12,605 bases of DNA, taken from contig JANXQZ010000447.1 of assembly GCA_025353235.1 (NCBI GenBank), positions 1-12,605 of the forward strand, written 5' to 3'. Both the position numbers and the translations under genes were made by a program. Shown in pieces: positions 1-10,144 of the stretch. Origin of the DNA: Bryobacterales bacterium (GTDB lineage Bacteria > Acidobacteriota > Terriglobia > Bryobacterales > Bryobacteraceae). The notes beneath the pieces are model-generated. The model ran no database searches. It saw only the letters and a program-made list of their open reading frames with translations, and was not told the origin of the DNA. Each line of letters opens with the position of its first letter. The stretch's first letter is position 1.

Positions 1-3000
1 CCGGCTGATCAAGCCTTTATAAACTATAACTACAGATACCGGCACCGCTGGAGTGGGCACGGTGGTCGGCACCTTTGCGTTGATCTGCCACAAACCAATG
101 AAGCCGGGCGCCAAGCCGGAGTACGTGACGTCGGCGGGATCGAGATGTACGCCGTTGATGTACACATCCGGCAACGAGTCGGTTGATACGGGCTGATTCG
201 GAGATGGCGTCCCATCTGGGGGTGCCCCCTGAATCACGCCGGCTCCCGTTCCGAAAAGCGAGATGAACGTTCCGCCTTTTGCAGGATGCGTCGCGCTATT
301 GATGGATCCATCGGCTGCGTTGATCGCAAGCAGCTGACCCGAGCCCGACGCGTCGGCCGTGAACAGACCGGGCGAAGCGGCCTGAATAGCAAACAAACCG
401 CTCGCGAGGATTTGCCCCGTCGAGGCCTTCACCACCTGAAACTCCACCGCGCTCCCGACGGGGGCGTTCGATGGAACCTGAAAATTGATCTGTGCGGGCG
501 AAACGTAGTAGAGAGGCGCCACTGTTCCGTTTACAAGCACCTGGACATCCCCCAAGAACGTCGGCAAGGGCGTAGACGTTGCCACTGCGGTATCCACCCC
601 GAAATGGGTCGACTGAAAAGCGAAGATGCTGGCAATCATGCTGGGAGCGAATCTCTGAAAGTAATTTGCGCCATTGCCGGAAAAACGACCCGCGATTCCG
701 CCTGCCGAGCTGGTGAAATCGATAGCCGGATAATAGAACGCCACTCGATTGAAGCTCTCCGCAACAACGGGGCTTCCAAACGGGTCCAGCGCAATCCCGA
801 GCGGACCGCCCGATCCAATCGTGACGTTTGCTGTCGGGGTCAATACGAGAGTATCGAATTTAGGATAGCGGTACACATGGTTGGTGCCAGTGTCGCTCAC
901 CCAGACCTCGCCGGTTTGGATGTTGACCGCCACTCCGACCGGAGCGTTGAGCCCTGTCAACGAGAAACTCGCCTGCGGGTCGTTCCCCGCCGAGGGTACG
1001 TTGCGGTAAACTGCGATCCGATTGTTGCCGCTATCGGCCACATAGAGCCGGTCATCGGGATCCACCGCAATTGAGCGCGGAGTGTTGAGCGTGTTCTCGC
1101 TCAGTGTCGAAAAGTCTCGCTGCCCAATCACGCTGGCGGCGCTTTGGCCGTTGGTGAAATCCCCGGTGGCAGGTTTCTTGAAGAAAAGAATGCGATTAAA
1201 CCCGCTGTCGGACACCAGCACCTGGCCTGTGAACGTAAAAGCAATGCCGAAGGGCGATCTCATGGTTTGGGAGCTTGCATCCTGGATCTTCGTGAAGAAG
1301 CTGGACTGCCCCAAGACCAGGTTGGCGCGCCCTCCAGTCCCTGCCGGCTGGTCGAACGGCTTAGCGAAACGCAGCACGCGTCCGTTGCCGGAATCGGCTA
1401 CCCAGAGGTTTCCGTCCGCATCGACCGCCACGCCCTGGGGGGTGGACAGGGTCGATTCCGTGACGAGATTTACGTTGTTGGTGGGATAGTTAATAATCGC
1501 CGTGTAAAAATCAGGCTGGCCAATCACCAAGTCAGCTTTGGCTCCAGGCGAGACCTTGCGATAATCGGCAAACCCAAGCACCCGATTGTTTCCCGGGTCG
1601 GAGACGTACATGTGATTGCTGTTGGGGTCGATGGCTACGGACCCGCCCACGGTTTGGAAGAAAAACTCCCGTCCCTCGATTAGATTCACCGAGTTGTACT
1701 TGAAGTCGACCTGCCCGAGCAGCCGCGTGGCAGACTTGAAATTGCCGCCGGATTGCTGCGGAAAAACCATGATCCGGTTATTGCCTGAGTCCACTACATA
1801 GAGATCGTTGCCCGCAAACGCCGCAGCAACCACCCCGCTCGCCTCGATAGAAGAGTGCGCTCCCACCGGTCCGCTCAAAGTGGATTCGTTGGGTTGAGGA
1901 AGACCCTGATTCGACTTGTTCGAAACAAAGTCGTTCTGGCCGAATACTGCAATGGCCTTCGGCGAGAATGCGGCCGGTGTTTCCGCCGGCCACTGATCAA
2001 ACGGATCGTATTTCAGAATTCGCGCATTCCCGCGATCAACGACGAAAGGATTATTGCCGACGAAGAACACCCCTTCGGGAGGAGCCTGCAGGGCCAGATT
2101 GCCAAGCGTGCTTTCGCTGATGGTTGGGGGGTTGGGCTGATCCGCGGTAGGAATAATCACACCCATAATTCGGGTAGCGGCTTTTCCCGTTGCGAACGGC
2201 GGTGTGAACACCAACACCCGCAAGGCTGCGTCGGCCACGTACAAACGACCCTGCGGATCGAATGCAATACCCGATGGCGACGGCAGAAACGTCTTGGAAT
2301 CCCGCGTTGAATTTGGGGGCAGCGTTCGAGTGCTGAAATCAATCTGACCTAACACCACGTCCGCCGAGGGCTCGAAACTCCCGGGCGTGAGGAGGCTGGC
2401 TCCATACCGGAGAACTCGGTTATTTCCTGGGTCCGAAGTCCAGAGATTTCCCTGCGGATCGAAAGCCAGTCCGGCTCGAAACAAGGTGCTGCCGCTGAAG
2501 ATTAAAATCGTCTTCTCGCTTGCGTTAGCCAGACCCTCGTTGCCGGTCCTGCCCGCAAAGTCCTTCTGGCCTATGATCAGATCGATGGCTAGCAGATCGC
2601 CGGTCTGGCTAAAAGGAGCGGGATAGCGGACAATCCGATTATTTCCAGCATCGGTAACATAAAGATTGCCAGACTTATCCACCGCGAGCGCGACCGGGGC
2701 TGACAATCCAGTACTAAGATCGGTTCCCGGACCTTTCGATGTAACGGTATAGAAGTCTCGCTGACCGATCACCTTGTCGGCGAAATCGCCCTTGGTGAAC
2801 GCGCTCGCGTTCCGCCATGCTAGAACGCGATTGTTATTCGTATCTGCGACGTAGAGGATCGCAGGCGTGGACGAGGTGTCGACAACCACGGACTGAGGGC
2901 TATAAAACTCCCTACCTTCCACCAGATTCGGAGCGGCCGCAGTTATCGGCCCCTGCTGCTGAAGAATCGGCTGTCCAACGATCCGCGAGGGAATGGGATT

Positions 3001-3078
3001 AAAGGTAACCTGCGCCTGAGCGGTCCAGGACGCAGTCATCATGAGGGCACAAAACAGAGCGCTTTTAAATTGGATCAT
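1..3078 (-). CDS. Secreted NHL-repeat beta-propeller protein with Solibacter-type C-terminal domain (3' end outside window)
   Basis: The frame is open for 1026 codons from ATG 3078 to the window edge, with no stop. Residues 1-23 form a signal peptide (short K-containing n-region, hydrophobic core, AQA cleavage site). Residues about 27-800 carry 11-12 NHL-like units of 62-75 residues. Most contain a G-Q-x-D-F motif (GQ at residues 35, 105, 170, 244, 380, 455, 520, 590 and 652, with a degenerate one near 306) followed by blades such as LYVADTNNNRVL and LWVADSGNGRVL. Residues about 810-1026 match the TIGR03437-like Solibacter C-terminal domain: PLPTFLGDVQVLVNG, YYVSPAQINFQVP, then LFGTGAGVIQGAPPDG and SGLAPGFIGLWQINAKVP. 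NHL propellers usually bind proteins or ligands, and an extracellular or cell-surface role is inferred. The specific function is unknown. No clear Shine-Dalgarno sequence precedes the ATG. The domain is nearly complete at the edge, so the stop probably lies close outside. Confidence 0.93.
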   Translation of the reverse strand, partial: MIQFKSALFCALMMTASWTAQAQVTFNPIPSRIVGQPILQQQGPITAAAPNLVEGREFYSPQSVVVDTSSTPAILYVADTNNNRVLAWRNASAFTKGDFADKVIGQRDFYTVTSKGPGTDLSTGLSAPVALAVDKSGNLYVTDAGNNRIVRYPAPFSQTGDLLAIDLIIGQKDFAGRTGNEGLANASEKTILIFSGSTLFRAGLAFDPQGNLWTSDPGNNRVLRYGASLLTPGSFEPSADVVLGQIDFSTRTLPPNSTRDSKTFLPSPSGIAFDPQGRLYVADAALRVLVFTPPFATGKAATRIMGVIIPTADQPNPPTISESTLGNLALQAPPEGVFFVGNNPFVVDRGNARILKYDPFDQWPAETPAAFSPKAIAVFGQNDFVSNKSNQGLPQPNESTLSGPVGAHSSIEASGVVAAAFAGNDLYVVDSGNNRIMVFPQQSGGNFKSATRLLGQVDFKYNSVNLIEGREFFFQTVGGSVAIDPNSNHMYVSDPGNNRVLGFADYRKVSPGAKADLVIGQPDFYTAIINYPTNNVNLVTESTLSTPQGVAVDADGNLWVADSGNGRVLRFAKPFDQPAGTGGRANLVLGQSSFFTKIQDASSQTMRSPFGIAFTFTGQVLVSDSGFNRILFFKKPATGDFTNGQSAASVIGQRDFSTLSENTLNTPRSIAVDPDDRLYVADSGNNRIAVYRNVPSAGNDPQASFSLTGLNAPVGVAVNIQTGEVWVSDTGTNHVYRYPKFDTLVLTPTANVTIGSGGPLGIALDPFGSPVVAESFNRVAFYYPAIDFTSSAGGIAGRFSGNGANYFQRFAPSMIASIFAFQSTHFGVDTAVATSTPLPTFLGDVQVLVNGTVAPLYYVSPAQINFQVPSNAPVGSAVEFQVVKASTGQILASGLFAIQAASPGLFTADASGSGQLLAINAADGSINSATHPAKGGTFISLFGTGAGVIQGAPPDGTPSPNQPVSTDSLPDVYINGVHLDPADVTYSGLAPGFIGLWQINAKVPTTVPTPAVPVSVVIVYKGLISR

Positions 3079-3196
3079 TTTTGAGATTTATACCGAACGC
3101 CCGCGGGATGGCGTCATGTTTTATACATAGCACACATCGGCAAGAATCCGCGTGACCAATAGTAATCCAGGCTTCAGTCAGGGTACTACGGCGAGC

Positions 3197-4207
3197 TTAC
3201 GGGCGAAGGACCTTCACTTGGACGCCCCTGGGCGCAACCTGTACGGGAAGCACCGTGGCCCCCGTGCGCTCAATCACGCTGCTGACCTTTTCCCGCGCGC
3301 CCCGCTCCACCAGGAAGAACACGCAACCGCCGCCACCCGCGCCGCAGACTTTCGCGCCCAAGGCCCCCGCCCTGCGCGTCACCCTCACAAGTTCGTCAAT
3401 CAGAGGAGTAGTGATGCCGGGAGCGTTCTTGCGTCGGTTCGACCATTCCTCTCGAAGGAGGCGTCCTGCTTCCGCCCAATCTCGGCTTTCCACGGCGGCG
3501 CGCATCCCAATCGCAATGGCCGCAATGTGTTCGAAGTTGCGATGCACTTTCGGGTCGCCATCGATATAGGTTTTAGTCACCTCCCAGTTATTGATTCCCG
3601 AGTTGCGAGGCTCGCCCGTGTACGCCAGCACGATGCGCTCGTTAAAGTCAGCCAAATCAACCGGAATGGCCGACCGCCGAATGCCCGCCGGCCCGAGTTC
3701 AATCGCACTCACGCCGCCGTACATCGCCGGATAATAGTCCTGGCAACCGGTGGGGACCCGGATGATTTGCGCCTCGATATTTTGCGCGATTTCGCGAAGT
3801 TTTTCGACGTTGTAGCCGGTGCGGTTCAGACGATTCAGCGCGCTGGAGATGGCGATGATCAGTGCCGACGAGCCTGAAATTCCCGCACCGGCGGGCGCTT
3901 CGGAATCGGTCTCCATGGCGAGCCCCGATGGCGCACCGAAGAAACGCAGCACGTAGGCCAGCAGCGGAAGCTTCATCTTCGAAGCTTTGCGGAGATCGTC
4001 CAAAGTGGCGTAAGCGTCGCGCAGGTTGAGATCGCGCGAGTGGAGCGAGATGTTCGGTGCATCCCCGGTTTCCAGCGTGCACGTAGTATATCGATTCACC
4101 GCGAAATTCACGGTCACAGCTCCGGCATGATTGAGATACAGCGGCCAGATGTCGAGCGTGCCGCCCGCTAGATCGACGCGGCAGGGCGCCTTTGAAACGA
4201 TTTTCAT
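3197..4207 (-). CDS. GHMP-family sugar kinase (heptose-7-phosphate kinase / fucokinase-like)
   Basis: Encodes a 336-aa protein, the usual length for single-domain GHMP kinases, which phosphorylate sugars or mevalonate-type substrates with ATP. Motif 1 is at residues 7-17 (APCRVDLAGGT). The glycine/serine-rich ATP loop, motif 2, is at 104-115 (APAGAGISGSSA). A GCQDYYPAMYGG segment at 154-165 contains the likely catalytic Asp157. Motif 3 is at 284-297 (GAKVCGAGGGGCVF). The APxRxDxAGGTxD start and the QDxY block resemble HddA-type D-glycero-D-manno-heptose 7-phosphate kinases and L-fucokinase-like proteins. The substrate cannot be fixed from sequence, and no heptose or LPS genes are nearby. Only ATG 4207 fits, because a stop lies four codons upstream. 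A GGAGG sits 17 nt before it, which is unusually far. It is divergent from marC and lies upstream of the NHL gene on the same strand, 118 nt away. Confidence 0.88.
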   Translation of the reverse strand: MKIVSKAPCRVDLAGGTLDIWPLYLNHAGAVTVNFAVNRYTTCTLETGDAPNISLHSRDLNLRDAYATLDDLRKASKMKLPLLAYVLRFFGAPSGLAMETDSEAPAGAGISGSSALIIAISSALNRLNRTGYNVEKLREIAQNIEAQIIRVPTGCQDYYPAMYGGVSAIELGPAGIRRSAIPVDLADFNERIVLAYTGEPRNSGINNWEVTKTYIDGDPKVHRNFEHIAAIAIGMRAAVESRDWAEAGRLLREEWSNRRKNAPGITTPLIDELVRVTRRAGALGAKVCGAGGGGCVFFLVERGAREKVSSVIERTGATVLPVQVAPRGVQVKVLRP

Positions 4208-4263
4208 GACGAAGACTCACTATACCTCCGGGGCGCCTGCTGACTGCTAACCTGAAGCATCGC

Positions 4264-4923
4264 GTGAATCACTGGTTCAGTTCGGTGCTGCAGTTCTCCT
4301 TCGTGGCGTTCACATCCATCTTCTTTCTGGTGGATCCGTTTGCCGCCATTCCCGCTTTTCTGGTAATGACCGCCGATGAGAATCGGTGCGATCGCCGCCG
4401 TCTGGCGCGCCGGGCTGCAATTACCTGCTTCCTCGTTTTAAGCGCCTTCGCACTGGCTGGCAGTCTGATTTTCAAGATGTTCGGCATTACGATGCCGGCC
4501 TTTCGCATCGCGGGCGGACTCATCTTGCTGCTGATCGGCCTGGACATGCTGCAAGCGAAGCGATCCCAGACGCAGGAAGTGCCTGCTGAAACACAGGAAG
4601 GCGTGGAGAAGGACGACGTGGGTGTGATCCCGCTCGGCATTCCGATGCTCGCGGGACCGGGAGCGATTTCGACGGTGATGGTGCTGATGGGGCAGTCGCT
4701 GATCTGGTGGCACTCGGCAGTGGTATTCGGCGCGATTGCGGTGACGGCGTTCTGCTCCTTCTGGGTCTTGGCCGGCGCGGACCGGGTAAGAAAGGTGCTG
4801 GGCGAAACGGGAATCCGGATACTCATGCGGATGATGGGGCTACTATTGACCGCGATCGCGATTCAGTTCATGCTGAACGGGCTGAACGATCTGGGTCTGA
4901 TTCCGAAGCCGTCTGCCACGTGA
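4264..4923 (+). CDS. MarC/UPF0056-family integral membrane protein
   Basis: Encodes 219 aa, the normal size for MarC-family inner-membrane proteins. These have about six transmembrane helices and no firmly established function; the old link to multiple antibiotic resistance was not upheld. Diagnostic family segments are visible: FLVDPFAAIPAFL at residues 21-33, MPAFRIAGGLILLLIGLDML at 77-96, and PLGIPMLAGPGAIS at 123-136. Hydrophobic helices fall at about 7-33, 51-72, 78-96, 121-143, 149-172 and 186-207, with a charged loop at about 97-119. The start is taken as GTG 4264, which gives a normal N-terminus. A second in-frame GTG at 4285 would remove seven residues and is possible, since neither has a strong Shine-Dalgarno sequence. 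It is divergent from the kinase (56 nt apart) and followed 18 nt later by a small hypothetical gene, so the two are probably cotranscribed. Confidence 0.9.
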   Translation: MNHWFSSVLQFSFVAFTSIFFLVDPFAAIPAFLVMTADENRCDRRRLARRAAITCFLVLSAFALAGSLIFKMFGITMPAFRIAGGLILLLIGLDMLQAKRSQTQEVPAETQEGVEKDDVGVIPLGIPMLAGPGAISTVMVLMGQSLIWWHSAVVFGAIAVTAFCSFWVLAGADRVRKVLGETGIRILMRMMGLLLTAIAIQFMLNGLNDLGLIPKPSAT

Positions 4924-4941
4924 TGGGAAACTGGGTAAAGC

Positions 4942-5334
4942 ATGAGTTTTTTGGACAGCCTGGAAGATAATCTAAAGAGCCTGGAGTCGCAGGACGAGTC
5001 GGCGCAACGGGATAAGGAGGATCGCACTCGGCGGGAGGCTGAGCGGGTGCAAGCGCAGGCGGCGGCACCCTTCGCGGAGGCGTTGCGGACGGGTCCGTTT
5101 ACGGCGGGGCTTCTGGATGAGTCGATTCGGATTGGGCATGGTCAGCGAATGAAGATTCACATAGCTTGGCTGGGGACTACGCTGCGGCTGGAGGCTCGGG
5201 AGCGGAAGCTGGAATTGCGTCCGACTGGGGAGGGGGTAGTGGGGGTGTTTATGCGGGACGGCCAGGAGAATCGCACGGAGAAGGTGGATTTGGGCGGGGA
5301 TGCGGCGAAGCTCGCGGCGGAGTGGTTAAGCTAA
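4942..5334 (+). CDS. Small hypothetical protein with charged coiled-coil-like N-terminus
   Basis: Encodes 130 aa that I do not recognise as a named family. Residues 1-50 are very hydrophilic and helix-prone (runs of E, D, K, R, Q and A, such as DKEDRTRREAERVQAQAAA), suggesting a short coiled coil. Residues about 65-130 alternate hydrophobic and charged positions in a beta-rich pattern (MKIHIAWLGTTLRLEARERKLELRP, split by turns) and end in a short helix (AAKLAAEWL). There is no signal peptide or membrane segment, so it is probably cytoplasmic. ATG 4942 lies 18 nt after the MarC stop, preceded by only a weak purine stretch (GGGTAAAG). This spacing suggests cotranscription or translational coupling with the MarC gene. 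GC-rich codon use matches the chromosomal neighbours, which supports a real gene. Confidence 0.75.
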   Translation: MSFLDSLEDNLKSLESQDESAQRDKEDRTRREAERVQAQAAAPFAEALRTGPFTAGLLDESIRIGHGQRMKIHIAWLGTTLRLEARERKLELRPTGEGVVGVFMRDGQENRTEKVDLGGDAAKLAAEWLS

Positions 5335-5700
5335 GTTGCGGTGCGTGGGTGGACGGCGCAATGACTAGTGACTGATGTCTATTCCCTCTGTTACGAACTC
5401 CGTACTATGTCGTGCTGACTCACTCATACACAAACTGCAGAAATGGAATCGCACGCTGCCCGGCCCGGTTGAGAGCAAGATCTCGGCTTCGACACGGATG
5501 ACGTGATCGCTCGAATTTCGCCAAGTGGCATTCGACGTTGCGAAATACAAATCCTTACAAATCCTCTTCATGCTAAGGGCACCGTTGTGGGGGAGGGGGC
5601 TATTCTCATTTCGCTAACTGTGACGAAATAGCTGGCCTCAGTCTGACCCATAAGCCGCTAACTCCAACGAGCAGGACCGTTGTTGCTAGAAACTTATGCA
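5335..5700. other. Gene-poor, lower-GC stretch between convergent units
   Basis: About 366 nt lie between the end of the MarC unit (plus) and the end of the eno-gpmI-hypothetical unit (minus). No recognised gene is present. One 68-codon minus frame (5365-5571, ATG at 5571) has no Shine-Dalgarno sequence and no recognisable family. It could be a gene remnant. A short inverted repeat, ATTTCG then 10 nt then CGAAAT (about 5608-5631), could form a weak hairpin but has no U-run, so I do not call it a terminator. A TTGCG/CGCAA pair near 5337-5362 is equally weak. Transcription from both sides should end here, but no convincing intrinsic terminator is visible. Confidence 0.4.
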
Positions 5701-6318
5701 TCAGTGGCCTTCTGGCTCTTTGATCCCAAGCCGCGATTCACTCATTGACACTAAGCGGAATGATTTTACGATCGCTAAAAAGATGGCGTCAGCCTTTTTG
5801 GTCCGTAAATGTTCCCGCACTCCTATTGTGTACACTATGCCAATTCCGGATTTAATTGGGCGATAAGCAAGTATGAACCGCGCGTAAGCAAATTGACCGC
5901 TACCCTTATCGCTTTGCAAGACTACATCAAGTGCATCTAACCCGTCTAGCTTCGTTAAACCGCTGCTTGCGCGGCGAAGATCATATAGTTCCGCCAACTG
6001 CTGTGCGGTATTTGCTGCTGAGGCCTCGGTCGACCCGAGCAGTTGAGCGTCGAATTCGCCGTTAGTCCAAACCACACCCTCTGTGCTGTGAACCTGAATG
6101 CCATGTTGCGGCGCTGGAGCCGGGTCACGGTAGGCAACGAGGTTATTCGGAACGCGTACAGAATACCCGTAAGCTTCGCACGCGTATCGCCCGACCGTAC
6201 GAATTCTGGATGACTCAGGGGACGACCCTTGTGCCTGAATGGTGCTTTGGCACAGCCCTATGGAAATGAATACAGTCAGCGCGTAATTGAACCGTATGCG
6301 TCCCAGATTGACATCCAC
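5701..6318 (-). CDS. Secreted hypothetical protein, translationally close to gpmI
   Basis: Encodes 205 aa with an N-terminal signal peptide (RIRFNYALTVFISIGLC, likely cleaved near TIQAQ around residues 26-30), so it should be exported. The mature part contains two Cys-free, mixed alpha/beta regions: YGYSVRVPNNLVAYRDP at about 50-66 and a C-terminal AIFLAIVKSFRLV at about 178-190. The pattern 'surface residues, then IVKSFRL near the end' recalls small PsbP/DcrB-like periplasmic proteins, but this is a weak inference from fold-like pattern only. The chosen start is GTG 6318, which lies 1 nt after the gpmI stop; no ATG lies near the N-terminus. It is probably cotranscribed with eno and gpmI without an obvious metabolic reason. 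Its GC content is lower than that of the glycolytic genes. Confidence 0.72.
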   Translation of the reverse strand: MDVNLGRIRFNYALTVFISIGLCQSTIQAQGSSPESSRIRTVGRYACEAYGYSVRVPNNLVAYRDPAPAPQHGIQVHSTEGVVWTNGEFDAQLLGSTEASAANTAQQLAELYDLRRASSGLTKLDGLDALDVVLQSDKGSGQFAYARFILAYRPIKSGIGIVYTIGVREHLRTKKADAIFLAIVKSFRLVSMSESRLGIKEPEGH

Positions 6319-6319
6319 T

Positions 6320-7866
6320 TCACACTACGTTTTTAGCCTGTCGCAAATCGCGTCCCGCCATTTCCTTAGGCTGCTGCTCACCCAAACATCCGAGGATGGT
6401 GGGGGAAATATCCTGCAAAGCCCCGCCCTGCCGCAGCGGAGCATTATCCTCATCCACCAATATGAACGGAACTGGATTCAACGTATGGTAAGTGTGCGGT
6501 CCCTTCGTAATCGGATCGATCATCGTCTCCGCGTTCCCATGATCGGCGGTGATGATCCACGATCCGCCGTTTCTCGTCAACGCAGCGTAAACGTCGCCTA
6601 GGCACGCGTCCACTGCCTCCACGGCTAGCACCGTGGGCGCCATCTTCCCGGAATGGCCCACCATATCCGCGTTGGCGAAGTTCATCACGATCACGTCGAG
6701 TCCGCCCTTCTCGATCGCCTTCACCACTACATCCTTCACCCCCGCCGCGCTCATCTCGGGTTTCAAATCGTAAGTGGCCACTTTCGGGGACGCCACCATT
6801 TCGCGCTCTTCCCCTCCATAGGGCTTCTCATTCCCACCATTGAAGAAGTACGTGACATGGGCGTACTTCTCCGTCTCGGCCACCCGCAGATTCTTCCATT
6901 GCAACTGCGCCATCACGTCGGCCAGAATATTGTTCGGATGCTCGCGCGGCAGCACGAAGGGGACTACAAAAGTCTTGTCGTATTGCGTCAGCGTCGTGAA
7001 GTGAAGATTTTTTGGGACCAGCGATCGCGAAGGTTTCTCAAGCGTAGCGTCCATCAAAGCCATGGTCATCTCACGCCCGCGGTCGGCTCGATAGTTGAAG
7101 AAGATGCAAGCATCGTCGTCCCGGATCAACCCAACCGGCTCGTTGCGCCCGTCGATAATCGTCACCGGTTCGATAAACTCGTCCGTGATCCCCAACTCAT
7201 AGGACTTCTTCGCAGCCGCCACCGGGTCCATCGCCTTCTCGCCATTGCCCAGCACCATTGCGCCAAAGCCCCGTTCGATGCGGTCCCAGCGCTTATCGCG
7301 ATCCATCGAATGATACCGGCCTGCCAGCGACGCAATCTTGCCCAGCCCAATTTTCTGGCACTCCCGCTGGATCTGCTCGAGAAAACCCGCTCCGCTTTCA
7401 GGCGGCGTATCGCGCCCATCCATAAAGCAGTGGATGAACACCTCGGAAACGCCTTCCTGTTTCGCCATTTTCGCAAGAGCGTACAAATGCGTGAGCAGCG
7501 AATGGACTCCCCCGTCGCTGCACAGGCCCATCAAATGCAGCCGATGCGTTCGAGCGTGCTTCATGCTCGCGAGCAGCACCGGGTTCTGAAAGAAATCGCC
7601 CGATGCAATCATCAGGTCGAGGCGGGTCACGTCCATGTGAACCACTCGGCCCGCCCCGATATTCAGATGGCCCACTTCGCTATTTCCCATCTGCCCGTCC
7701 GGCAGCCCGACAAAATGTCCGGACGTATGAACCAGCGTGTTCGAATGTTCCCGCAGCAGCATGTCGTAGTTCGGCTTGCGTGCCGCCGCAATGGCATTGC
7801 CCTCCACAGCCGGGGAGAAGCCCCAGCCGTCGAGAATCGTTAAGACCAAAGGTTTCTTGGCGCGCA

Positions 7867-7867
<1 letters not shown>
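6320..7867 (-). CDS. gpmI: 2,3-bisphosphoglycerate-independent phosphoglycerate mutase
   Basis: Encodes 515 aa, the standard length for iPGM, which interconverts 3- and 2-phosphoglycerate in lower glycolysis and gluconeogenesis in the cytoplasm using two Mn ions and a phosphoserine intermediate. It belongs to the alkaline phosphatase superfamily. Visible active-site elements are Asp13 in ILDGWG, the nucleophile Ser63 in MGNSEVGH, His122 in SDGGVHSL, the DGRDTPP loop at 150-156, Arg260 and Arg263 in YRADRGRE, Lys334 in the [15 protein letters not shown] block, Asp401 and His405 in DMVGHSG, and Asp442/His443 in ADHGN. All appear intact. ATG 7867 shares one base with the eno stop (TAATG), a classic sign of translational coupling. 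The next gene starts 1 nt after its TGA stop. Confidence 0.97.
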
Positions 7868-9156
<1,289 letters not shown>

Positions 9157-9208
9157 CTATTTTCGCAGTTCTGTTTGAGGAGATCCTGACAACCCGCCCC
9201 GACGTAAA

Positions 9209-10144
9209 ATGGTATCGGACTTCATGAACTTACTTAGATTAACGAACCGCTGCTTGCTCGCCTCGATTCTGCTGGCTGGCTCTGTCGTTTGCGGGCTAGC
9301 GGCCGATCCGATGGACCTTGTGAAGGAAGGCAAGGCGCTGAACGCTGAGGGCAAGCAGGACGAGGCAATCGCTCTGTACCGCAAAGCTCTCAAAGCATCG
9401 CCGAATCTTTACGATGCGCATCTCGCCGCAGGCATCGCTCTCGACTTGAAGGGACAGTACGCCGACGCGCGCCATCATCTGGAAAGAGCCATTGAGCTCG
9501 CGAAGCCGGAAAATTTGACGCAAGCGCGTCGCACAATGGTCGTGTCGTATGCCTTCGAGCACGACTGCGCACAGGCGACCAAGCTTGAAAAGCCCCTATT
9601 TACTGAGCAGGTAGCCGCGGAAAGTTTCACCGCTGCGGCCGAGACGGCGAATGAACTCGCGCGCATCTGTCTTGAAGCCCTCGATCAGAATGCCGCCGCG
9701 AAATGGTACCAGATCGGTTACGACACGGCGCGCAAGAATCCCAAGCTTACCGACGCTGAAAAGGATTTGTGGGAGTTTCGGTATTACAATGCGCAAGCTC
9801 GCGTGCTGGTTCGGCGGGGGCTGCGCGAGGAGGCGCATAAGTACGTAATTTTTGCAAAGTCTATCTTGGATAGAGGAACTAATCCGGACCAAGCGCGATT
9901 TTATCCCTACCTTGCGGGCTATGTTGCGTTGTATTCGAGCGAGTTGACGACCGCAATCATGGAATTGCAGAAGGCCGATGTGCACGACCCTTTCATCTTG
10001 GTCCTAATCGCGCAGGCGTATGAGTACTCGAACGATAAGCCTAAAGCTGAGGACTACTATCGCAAGGTTCTAGCTATCAATACTCACAACTTGTCAAATG
10101 CTCTTGCTCGACCTTTAGCGAAAAGCAAGCTTGTGAGCAAATAG
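9209..10144 (+). CDS. Secreted tetratricopeptide-repeat protein
   Basis: Encodes 311 aa from ATG 9209. A second in-frame ATG at 9224 gives MNLLRLTNRCLLASILLAG, a more typical signal peptide start, so the true start may be there. The signal peptide is cleaved near CGLAADP (about residues 29-33). TPR-type helices follow, such as LVKEGKALNAEGKQDEAIAL with YRKALKASP at about 37-66, AHLAAGIALDLKGQYADARH with HLERAIEL at about 71-98, and a C-terminal unit with PFILVLIAQAYEYSNDKPKA then EDYYRKVLAI at about 261-290. TPRs usually mediate protein-protein contacts, and an envelope scaffold role is inferred. It is transcribed divergently from eno. The decayed ATPase gene begins 13 nt after its stop, so the two could share a transcript. 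Which partner it binds cannot be read from the sequence. Confidence 0.88.
   Translation: MVSDFMNLLRLTNRCLLASILLAGSVVCGLAADPMDLVKEGKALNAEGKQDEAIALYRKALKASPNLYDAHLAAGIALDLKGQYADARHHLERAIELAKPENLTQARRTMVVSYAFEHDCAQATKLEKPLFTEQVAAESFTAAAETANELARICLEALDQNAAAKWYQIGYDTARKNPKLTDAEKDLWEFRYYNAQARVLVRRGLREEAHKYVIFAKSILDRGTNPDQARFYPYLAGYVALYSSELTTAIMELQKADVHDPFILVLIAQAYEYSNDKPKAEDYYRKVLAINTHNLSNALARPLAKSKLVSK

Noticed and set aside
286..1683. Several plus-strand frames opposite the NHL gene (286-1074, 1082-1489, 1144-1683)
   Set aside because: The minus strand holds a continuous repeat protein with a signal peptide. The plus frames have no recognisable motifs.
1..3000. Tandem DNA repeats or a CRISPR-like array in the NHL region
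   Set aside because: The periodicity exists only at protein level. Nucleotide copies are diverged, and no identical direct repeats with constant spacers were seen.
3152..3877. Plus-strand frame of 241 codons opposite the kinase
   Set aside because: It is antisense to a GHMP kinase with all motifs intact, and its composition is that of a shadow frame.
5365..5571. 68-codon minus-strand hypothetical gene
   Set aside because: It has no Shine-Dalgarno sequence, family or domain, and codon use unlike the neighbours. It is described only within the gene-poor stretch.
5608..5631. Intrinsic terminator hairpin (ATTTCG/CGAAAT)
   Set aside because: The stem is six A/T-rich pairs with a 10-nt loop and no T-run on either side, too weak to call.
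6653..7843. Long plus-strand frame of 396 codons
   Set aside because: It lies antisense to gpmI, whose catalytic motifs are complete. The plus frame is rich in His and Arg with no domain pattern, as expected for a GC-driven shadow.
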